Origin: Cordylochernes scorpioides
Taxonomy: Eukaryota > Arthropoda > Arachnida > Pseudoscorpiones > Chernetidae
DNA: 64,000 nt
NCBI GenBank assembly: GCA_030710605.1
Contig: CP092880.1
Location: forward strand, 8,259,909 to 8,323,908
Reading direction: 5' to 3'
Shown here: piece by piece, positions 56,456-64,000 of the stretch
Numbering within the stretch: position 1 is the stretch's first letter
Layout: every line of letters begins with the position of its first letter
Notes under the pieces: model-generated
Seen by the model: the letters and a program-made list of their open reading frames with translations, nothing else
What the model was told of the DNA's origin: nothing
The model's database searches: none
Program-made: the position numbers and the translations under genes

Positions 56456-59205
56456 CCCGGCAGCGGTCGCAATGGGTAAAAATTACCCAGAAGGAACTTT
56501 TCGAAAATATTTCTATATTAAAAAATATATATATTTAAAATATATTCTCAGTACCTTTCTAAATCTATCTAAAGATTATTATAATAAACCTATAATTTTA
56601 ATTTTATGACATATATTCATTTTATTAGCATGTTTGGGTCAATTTTACCCAGTGCGACCTTTTGAGTTCTAGTCATTGGGTAATTTTTACCCAGCGCGAC
56701 CTTTTAACGCTTTTGGTTTTGGTTTGCGTAATTAAGTTTCGAGTTACTTTCTGGCTTCTTGTTGTTTGGTTTTGCTGCCCCAAGTGCAATAATACAATCT
56801 GTGTAGAATTGTAGGGTAGTCGGTTCACAAAACACTGAGCGAAATTCGGTAGAAGAATTCGCTGTGATGATTCTTTGTGGGCTGTTGCAAGGATTTAAAT
56901 AAGATCACTAAATAGCAGAAAGGAGGGGGTAAAAATCTCCTTCTAACTAACTTTATTTAATACATATTAAGAGGACAGAGGAAAACACGCGACTGGTGGG
57001 TAGCAAAACCAAGCCGTGTTCTAATGTTTATGTTGGCGGCTGGCGCCGCCGGCATTGTTTACTGTCACCCAAGCTGTCTGGACGGCGTCCGGAGATCCAT
57101 TATTCCACACAATCTATTCTTCCAACAATGAGGTAGGATTAATATTTTATTTCCTCTTTTTACATTATTTTACATAAAATGCTTTCAAATGCTGATTTTC
57201 TCCGTGATGATAATAATATTCCAAATCCCGATGATGAGGAATCAGAAACTGATGATCATATAGAAGAGAGGAATTGGAGTACAGACACTGAACAGTATAC
57301 ATTATCAGAAGAAGAAAACAATGAGGATCCAAGCTTCAATTACTATATAGGAAAGGACCAAAAGACTAAATGGAAGAAAGCTCTTCCCCCAAAAAATGTT
57401 CGAACTCGCAGTGAAAATATTATCACCCATCTACCAGGGGTAAAGGGTGAAGCAAAAAATGCTAAATCGATATTAGATTGTTGGAATCTCTTTATAGATG
57501 ACAATATACTTGAATGCATAGTTACAAATACTAACATTTACATTAGGAATATTCAGCAGAACTATAGCAGAGAAAGAGATGCTAATTTGACAAACCTACA
57601 TGAAATTAAAGCTTTATTGGGAATTATTTACTTTCTTGGGGTCATGAAAGCGAATAAAATGAATACAGATGATGCATGGGCAAGAGATAGTACTGGATTT
57701 GAATTGTGTAGAATAGCTATGTCTGAAAACAGATTCCGATTTCTTCTCAGAGTAATTCGTTTTGATGACAAAGCTACAAGAAATGAAAGACTTCGTCAAG
57801 ATAAATTAGCAGCTGTGAGATTGATTCTTGATACTTTTGTAAAAAATTGCCAAAAGCATTATTCTCCTTCGGAATATATAACGGTGGATGAAAAGCTTGA
57901 CACTTTCAGAGGGAAATGCAATTTCAGGCAGTATATTCCGAGTAAACACAATAAATATGGAATAAAATTATTTGCTCTCGTGGATTCAAAAATGTTTTAT
58001 ACTTGTAACTTGGAGATTTATTCAGGAAAAAACCCTGAAGGTCCTTACAATGTCAGCAACAGTCCAAGTGACGTTGTGGAACGATTGTGTGAGCCAATCA
58101 AGGGAACTGGCCGCAATGTAACAATGGATAACTGGTTCACCAGTTATTCTTTAGCTCTAAAACTTTTACAACAATTTAGACTAACAATTGTTGGTACCTT
58201 AAAAAGAAATAAAAAGGAAATCCCCTCAGAGTTTGTCATCAGCAGAGGTAGAAATGTACACACTAGTGTTTTTGGCTTTCAAAGTGAAATGACACTTCTT
58301 TCATACAAGCCTAAAGCGAATAAAGTTGTACTTATGCTTTCAACTCTGCACCACGATGCAAATATAGATGATTCAACGGGAGAATTGAAAAAGCCAGAGA
58401 TGATAATGTTTTATAATATGACAAAGGGTGGTGTAGATATGATGGACGAAATGACAGCTACATATAACTGTGCTAGAAATTCAAGAAGATGGCCCATGGT
58501 TATTTTTTATTCACTTTTAAATATTGGGGCAATAAATTCCCAGATAATTCATTTTGCAAATGGCAACGCATCAAAGGTTAAATCAAGACGTCATTTTTTG
58601 AAAACCTTATCCTTAGATCTTATTGAAGAGATGGTCAAAGTTCGCACAGTAAGCGGAAGAATGCCATGTGAAATAAAGGAAAAGGCATCCGATATTTTTA
58701 ATTTGTTAGAGCCTGGTCCATCTAAAAAGCCAAAAATAGGAGAAAGACATCGATGCAAGAAATGCCAGAAAGAAAAAAAGGACAGAAAAACTATTCAACA
58801 TTGCCAGTACTGTTTTGCTTTTTTGTGTAAGGAACACTCTGTAATAATTTGTCAAGAATGTCATAAAGGACAAAACAAGTCCTAATTTCTATGAAAGGAA
58901 GTGATAACTTTCATACATATTTATATTTTATCACCTATCTTCAATATATATTTTTATTTTCATAAAATAGTCAAATATATCATAAATATTTGATATTTTG
59001 ATTTGTTATTAATAAAATAAATAAAATATGATTTTTATATCTCAGGATTTTATGTAAAGTTATTTAATAGACAAATCATTATTCTAACATAGAAAACAAT
59101 AAAAATATTCAAAAGAATATTTGATTTATTTAGATTTTTAAAAGTGGGTAAATTTTACCCACCGCGACCTTTCAAGGTATAAAAGAGGGCGCGACCGCTG
59201 CCGGG
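56456..59205 (+). mobile_element. Complete piggyBac-family transposon, 2750 bp
   Basis: Perfect 15-bp terminal repeats CCCGGCAGCGGTCGC at 56456-56470 and, inverted, 59191-59205. TTAA lies outside both ends (56452-56455, 59206-59209). Subterminal copies of TTTTACCCA followed by GCGACCTTT occur near 56650, 56690 and 59155 and may bind transposase. One intact transposase gene lies inside. Intact ends and ORF suggest recent or present ability to move. Confidence 0.97.
57179..58885 (+). CDS. piggyBac-family transposase, 568 aa
   Basis: Cuts and pastes the element at TTAA without leaving a footprint, as known for the family. After an acidic N-terminal region (1-60) comes the DDE_Tnp_1_7-type catalytic domain. 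D237 (in TVDEKLDTFRGK), D317 (in TMDNWFTSY), D420 and D423 (in GGVDMMDEM) match the four catalytic Asp of the moth enzyme (268, 346, 447, 450) in order and spacing. The last 45 residues are a Cys/His-rich domain (CKKC, CQYC, CKEH, CQECH), as in other members where it binds the ends. No stop or frameshift. The ATG at 57179 is the first in frame. An ATG at 57127, before a possible intron (AATGAGGTAGGATT), could be an alternative start. Confidence 0.97.
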   Translation: MLSNADFLRDDNNIPNPDDEESETDDHIEERNWSTDTEQYTLSEEENNEDPSFNYYIGKDQKTKWKKALPPKNVRTRSENIITHLPGVKGEAKNAKSILDCWNLFIDDNILECIVTNTNIYIRNIQQNYSRERDANLTNLHEIKALLGIIYFLGVMKANKMNTDDAWARDSTGFELCRIAMSENRFRFLLRVIRFDDKATRNERLRQDKLAAVRLILDTFVKNCQKHYSPSEYITVDEKLDTFRGKCNFRQYIPSKHNKYGIKLFALVDSKMFYTCNLEIYSGKNPEGPYNVSNSPSDVVERLCEPIKGTGRNVTMDNWFTSYSLALKLLQQFRLTIVGTLKRNKKEIPSEFVISRGRNVHTSVFGFQSEMTLLSYKPKANKVVLMLSTLHHDANIDDSTGELKKPEMIMFYNMTKGGVDMMDEMTATYNCARNSRRWPMVIFYSLLNIGAINSQIIHFANGNASKVKSRRHFLKTLSLDLIEEMVKVRTVSGRMPCEIKEKASDIFNLLEPGPSKKPKIGERHRCKKCQKEKKDRKTIQHCQYCFAFLCKEHSVIICQECHKGQNKS

Positions 59206-59372
59206 TTAACTGTACTTATATTGCTAAACATTGTCAGAACTACAAAATAGTTTACTGAATATGATCTACTACACTCTTCTATATGATGGGGATAATCTAC
59301 TGAACAAAGTAAAAAATGTATTGTTCTCACAGAGAGAAGATAAACCCAGGATTCTGGAGCAGAGATTTATAG

Positions 59373-59600
59373 ACACATACACTCATAGACAAAACTTAAG
59401 GAAGTTGTACCTTTTAGCATGTATATTGGGATTGATACAATAACTCTGAAAGATATTACAGTGCCCTTTATTGTGAAGATACATGAGATAACCAAGTGTG
59501 AACAAAATTGCCTTTGTATCCAAAATATATATATATATAGACAACAGGAGACATCAAAGGCTTTCCACTCTTCTTCAAGTTTTGTCCATTAGTTTATTCT
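59373..59600. mobile_element. Mariner-like MITE
   Basis: ACACTCATAGACAAAACTTA at the left, TTCAAGTTTTGTCCATTAGT at the right. Same family as 41901, here as a single non-amplified copy. Confidence 0.8.
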
Positions 59601-59789
59601 TGAATTGTTTTGTATGGAACATTAATACACAGAGTATAAGATCCCAAATGGCCTAAGACAATTCTGGGTGGTATAACATCAAAGATTATGTCTTTTTTGA
59701 ATTTACAAAACTGGTTTAGAATGTTATTCTATAAAAGGAATTATAGGATAAAATCTAAGGAAACCCACTAGATCTATACATATCAAGTA

Positions 59790-60086
59790 ATGCGCTGGCA
59801 TTGGGTTTTGATGATACAGAGGAGGTCTCTTTTGTCTAGTTGGGTGGTAGATTCCCTGGCTTCAGGTAGGTCAAGAGTTTCAGACTTTGCTGACAAGCAC
59901 TAGTTCTGCTTTCCCAAGAGAACAACAGTCTTTGATTTCCAGACTTAAGTCTGGTCATCTACGGACAATGGCTTTCCAGAATGTTTGCAAGGTTTAACCA
60001 CTATGTACCAAGTGCAATTTTCAACCTGCAACCCCAAAACACATTATTGACTGTATTAACTCATCCATTGATGAGCTCTACTCATC
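59790..60086 (+). mobile_element. LINE-B 3' part upstream of a tandem tail
   Basis: TTTGATTTCCAGACTTAAGT and AACCCCAAAACACATTATTG match the ORF end of the copy at 8109 in the opposite direction. Frame is broken. Confidence 0.75.
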
Positions 60087-60559
60087 ACCAGCAGACACCA
60101 TCAATAAGCTTTACAAGCTTGATACCCTAATAAGATTGAGTGGAGATAAGAAAAGAAAACACAGATCCCCAGCAGACACCATCAACAAGCTTTACAAGCT
60201 TGATATCCTAATATGATTGAGTGGAGATAAGAAAGAAGAAAACACACATCACCAGCAGACACCATCAACAAGCTTTACAAGCTTGATATCCTAATATGAT
60301 TGAGTGGAGATAAGAAAGAAGAAAACACACATCCCCAGCAGACACCATCAACAAGCTTTACAAGCTTGATATCCTAATATGATTGAGTGGAGATAAGAAA
60401 GAAGAAAACACAGATCCCCAGCAGACACCATCAACAAGCTTGATACCCTAATATGGTTGAGTGGAGATGAGAAAGAAGAAGACAAAACCCCAGCAAACAC
60501 CATCAACAAGCTTGAAACCCTAATATGGTTGAGTGGAGATAAGAAAGAAGAAGAAGAAG
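60086..60559 (+). repeat. LINE-B 3' end, about six tandem copies
   Basis: CAGCAGACACCATCAACAAG ... GAGTGGAGATAAGAAAGAAG repeats every 75-85 bp. The array is the direct continuation of the LINE-B fragment before it. Confidence 0.92.
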
Positions 60560-61125
60560 TAATGTACTAATCATTTGTTGCAGAGTAAAGAGAATTCAAC
60601 CACCCACACAGTCATATGGAAGGAGGTTGGTTCAATATCAAAGACATTTATAAGAGAACAAATGGTTTGAGACTACTTAGAAAATCTGTGACTTCAGCGC
60701 CATTAAGGGGCGGCTTAGAAGTCGATGCAAAAGTTGTTAACAGGCTGCTGCTCCCATTGCCTTTTTAAAAATAGAGAATGTGGAGGCAAAATATAATTAA
60801 AAAGCCATTAACTCTCTCTCTGGTGATAGTGTTTTGTAAAGGACTCTAAAATAAATGTTGGTAACTCTGAGTATGAGCCTCTATTTTTGTGTTTTTAAAT
60901 ATTTAATGCTGTTGTATTGAGGGGAGATGTGTAAACAAAAAAAGTGCTGATAACATTTTAACTAATGTAAAGGGGAGGAGGGGGGAAAAAACCAATTTGC
61001 TTTGTCTAAGATCCAATTATATTGAGTCATTTGGAAAGTTCTTTGTCTATCAATGACAAAATTCAAGAGAGCTTTCTGAGAAAAAAAAACAATGGATGGA
61101 CCATTTTTTTCTTGAAAACCTGTCA
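60560..61125. other. Unique sequence left of the 16/18-bp array
   Basis: No gene or family repeat was recognised. Confidence 0.4.
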
Positions 61126-62055
61126 TCTATTGGGTATATCATCTATTGGGTATATCATCTATTGGGTATATCATCTATTGGGTATATCATCTATTGTGGG
61201 TATATCATCTATTGTGGGTATATCATCTATTGGGTATATCATCTATTGGGTATATCATCTATTGGGTATATCATCTATTGGGTATATCATCTATTGTGGG
61301 TATATCATCTATTGAATATATCATCTATTGGGTATATCATCTATTGGGTATATCATCTATTGTGGGTATATCATCTATTGGATATATCATCTATTGTGGG
61401 TATATCATCTATTGGGTATATCATCTATTGGGTATATCATCTATTGGGTATATCATCTATTGGGTATATCATCTATCGTGGGTATATCATCTATCGTGGG
61501 TATATCATCTATTGGGTATATCATCTATTGGGTATATCATCTATTGTGGGTATATCATCTATTGTGGGTATATCATCTATTGGGTATATCATCTATTGTG
61601 GGTATATCATCTATTGGGTATATCATCTATTGGGTATATCATCTATTGTGGGTATATCATCTATTGGGTATATCATCTATTGGGTATATCATCTATTGGG
61701 TATATCATCTATTGTGGGTATATCATCTATTGGGTATATCATCTATTGGGTATATCATCTATTGGGTATATCATCTATTGTGGGTATATCATCTATTGGG
61801 TATATCATCTATTGTGGGTATATCATCTATTGGGTATATCATCTATTGGGTATATCATCTATTGGGTATATCATCTATTGTGGGTATATCATCTATTGGG
61901 TATATCATCTATTGGGTATATCATCTATTGTGGGTATATCATCTATTGTGGGTATATCATCTATTGTGGGTATATCATCTATTGGGTATATCATCTATTG
62001 GGTATATCATCTATTGGGTATATCATCTATTGTGGGTATATCATCTATTGGGTAG
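61126..62055. repeat. 16/18-bp minisatellite, about 55 units
   Basis: Two unit types, GGGTATATCATCTATT (16 bp) and the same with GT in front (18 bp), alternate in blocks. A few units carry CTATCG, GAATATA or GGATATA variants. Unit lengths not divisible by three make all three forward frames open; these frames are not genes. Confidence 0.97.
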
Positions 62056-62126
62056 CCTTCTATTTGCCCAATTCAATGCAAGTCAGTAGGGAAGTTAAGT
62101 GTCAGAATATATTTTGGTACAAGAAC

Positions 62127-62340
62127 AAAAGGTAATAAGACCAAATAAATAGTGTGTGACGTGTTTCTGTAACAGAGAGAGAGAGCATTGTTACCATCTT
62201 CAAACAAAAGTGATGAATGAGAAATTACGGAAATATCTTGATTAACGGGGCTGCTACCCAGAATGAATGATTTTTGAGCTCCGATAAATGAGAAATTATA
62301 CCACAGTATGCTTTAAATAGTTACTATTATCAAGTGTGTA
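62127..62340. mobile_element. Damaged MITE A, long form
   Basis: GGTAATAAGACCAAATAAAT, TTACCATCTTCAAACAAAAG and AATGAGAAATTATACCACAG are present; a (GA)n insertion is at about 62176-62186 and the right end is missing. Confidence 0.7.
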
Positions 62341-62640
62341 AACAAGATAGCAGATAAAAAGAAGAAAATTTTCTAAGAATCCTAATATATTCTTAGAAAA
62401 TTAGAAGTAGAAAACTCTCCAAATTAAATTGTGCCTCTTTGGTATAAGATGTTCCCACTTGGATGGGAAGGTTTGCTGTTCACACAGGCAGTATTAGTGG
62501 ACAGTGGCAGTGAGAACAGTTGCCCCAGCAACGGCAGCAAGCTATGCTGTAATACTTCCTTCCTTCCTGCTCCATGGTCGATTATTGGAATTCTCAACAT
62601 ATGCGAGTTCTGTCTGTGTGCTTAGCAACATTCTCATTGT
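62341..62640. other. Unique sequence, less AT-rich
   Basis: About 200 bp around 62430-62630 lack family repeats and are GC-richer than neighbours. It was checked for the missing first syntaxin exon on the - strand; no convincing start plus donor was found. Confidence 0.35.
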
Positions 62641-62641
62641 A

Positions 62642-62801
62642 CAGTAGAACTTCCCTGTAAAGGACAACACCTAATTTCATAGACAAAGTGTCCATTAGGG
62701 AGAGATGTCCTCTTATAGGAGAGTTGCTAAATTGTAAAAAATGGTAATTTTGGAAAATAAAACTGTTCATTATAGAGAGGTGTCCTCTCATGGTGGTTCT
62801 T
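62642..62801. mobile_element. MITE E copy
   Basis: CAGTAGAACTTCCCTGTAAA to CTCATGGTGGTTCTTCAGTA. Confidence 0.82.
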
Positions 62802-62864
62802 CAGTACTGCTGATGATGAAGAGTATAAGGAAGGGTATCAGGAGATTATTTGAATGAGATCTTC

Positions 62865-64000
62865 ATCTTCTTTCTTATCTCCACTCAACAATCATATCAG
62901 GTAACAAGCTTGTAGAGCTTGTTGATTATGTCTGCTGGGGATGTGTCTTCTTCTTTCTTATCTCCACCCAATCATATTAGAGTATCAAGCTTGTAGAGCT
63001 TGTTGATTATGTCTGCTGGGGATGTGTCTTCTTCTTTCTTATCTCCACCCAATCATATTAGAGTATCAAGCTTGTAGAGCTTGTTGATTATGTCTGCTGG
63101 GGATGTGTCTTCTTCTTTCTTATCTCGACTCAATAATCATATCAGGTAACAAGCTTGTAGAGCTTGTTGATTATGTCTGCTGGGGATGTGTCTTCTTCTT
63201 TCTTATCTCCACTCAACAATCATATCAGGTAACAAGCTTGTATAGCTTGTTGATTATGTCTGCTGGGGATGTGTCTTCTTCTTTCTTATCTCCACCCAAT
63301 CATATTAGAGTATCAAGCTTGTAGAGCTTGTTGATTATGTCTGCTGGGGATGTGTCTTCTTCTTTCTTATCTCCACCCAATCATATTAGAGTATCAAGCT
63401 TGTAGAGCTTGTTGATTATGTCTGCTGGGGATGTGTCTTCTTCTTTCTTATCTCCACCCAATCATATTAGAGTATCAAGCTTGTAGAGCTTGTTGATTAT
63501 GTCTGCTGGGGATGTGTCTTCTTCTTTCTTATCTCCACTCAATCATATTAGAGTATCAAGCTTGTAGAGCTTGTTGATGGTGTCTGCTGGGGATGTGTCT
63601 TCTTCTTTCTTATCTCCACCCAATCATATTAGAGTATCAAGCTTGTAGAGCTTGTTGATTATGTCTGCTGGGGATGTGTCTTCTTCTTTCTTATCTCGAC
63701 TCAATAATCATATCAGGTAACAAGCTTGTAGAGCTTGTTGATTATGTCTGCTGGGGATGTGTCTTCTTCTTTCTTATCTCCACTCAACAATCATATCAGG
63801 TAACAAGCTTGTATAGCTTGTTGATTATGTCTGCTGGGGATGTGTCTTCTTCTTTCTTATCTCCACCCAATCATATTAGAGTATCAAGCTTGTATAGCTT
63901 GTTGATTATGTCTGCTGGGGATGTGTCTTCTTCTTTCTTATCTCCACCCAATCATATTAGAGTATCAAGCTTGTAGAGCTTGTTGATTATGTCTGCTGGG
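62865..64000 (-). repeat. LINE-B 3' end tandem array, 81-bp unit, running off the window
   Basis: TCTTCTTTCTTATCTCCACC...CTTGTTGATTATGTCTGCTG...GGGGATGTG repeats every 81 bp (62940, 63021, 63102). Two monomer types exist, with ATCATATTAGAGTATCAAG or ATCATATCAGGTAACAAG. A block recurs after 571 bp (63103 and 63674), so there is a higher-order unit of seven monomers. Confidence 0.95.

Noticed and set aside
61096-62135. Three overlapping open frames of 250-330 codons rich in Ile, Ser, Tyr, Gly
   Set aside because: They are translations of the 16/18-bp minisatellite in all three frames with no non-repeat coding sequence; no start context or splice sites.
63103-63976. Open frames MCLLLSYLDSIII... 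repeated twice
   Set aside because: They translate the LINE-B tail array against its coding sense and simply mirror the 571-bp repeat.
51597-64000. First exon of syntaxin-1
   Set aside because: The - strand was scanned for a short ATG exon encoding an MTKDR- or MKDR-like start with a donor; no acceptable match was found, including at 62430-62640 and 54083-54271.

Overview
The window is animal nuclear DNA, most likely from an invertebrate bilaterian. Two intron-rich protein genes are embedded in very dense transposon sequence. Nothing bacterial, viral or organellar was seen. The species cannot be named from the sequence, because the two genes are conserved across animals and the repeats are lineage-specific.

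Left half, + strand, 541-24037: thirteen exons of GNPTAB, the alpha/beta subunit of GlcNAc-1-phosphotransferase, which makes the mannose-6-phosphate tag on lysosomal enzymes. The window holds the Notch-like repeats, the alpha/beta cleavage site, the beta-subunit Stealth blocks, an EF-hand, the C-terminal membrane helix and the stop codon. The 5' exons lie before base 1. All exon junctions keep one reading frame.

Right half, - strand, 51581 down to 29854: nine exons of a syntaxin-1 gene, the presynaptic plasma-membrane Q-SNARE. They encode about 278 residues and lack only the short first exon. A transposon-free, U/C-rich 3' UTR of about 3 kb follows, to about 26.8 kb. The two genes converge tail to tail.

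The introns are layered with mobile elements. LINE-A is an I/jockey-group LINE with endonuclease, reverse transcriptase and RNase H. It has one full-length, open copy at 18205-22432 with a 12-bp target duplication, plus about ten fragments. LINE-B is a second LINE family whose 3' end ends in (GAA)n. It has a short head-plus-tail derivative in many copies. Other elements are a tRNA-derived SINE of about 310 bp, a Penelope-like element with 1-kb inverted arms (47408-50545), Helitron-like elements, and an intact piggyBac transposon (56456-59205) inserted at a TTAA inside a MITE. Several MITE families occur and are called here A (GATAAGGCACAATTTGG palindromes), C, D (CAGTTAAACCTGTCTATAG), E (pogo-type CAGTAGAACCTC), G, and a mariner-like family (ACACTCATGGACAAAAC).

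A recurring theme is mobile elements turning into tandem arrays. MITE A, D, E, the mariner-like MITE end and the LINE-B 3' end are each tandemly amplified, the last at three loci. Two more minisatellites (55 bp x ~37 in GNPTAB; 16/18 bp x ~55 upstream of the known syntaxin exons) have no recognised parent. From about 51.6 kb to the right edge no further syntaxin exon was recognised.
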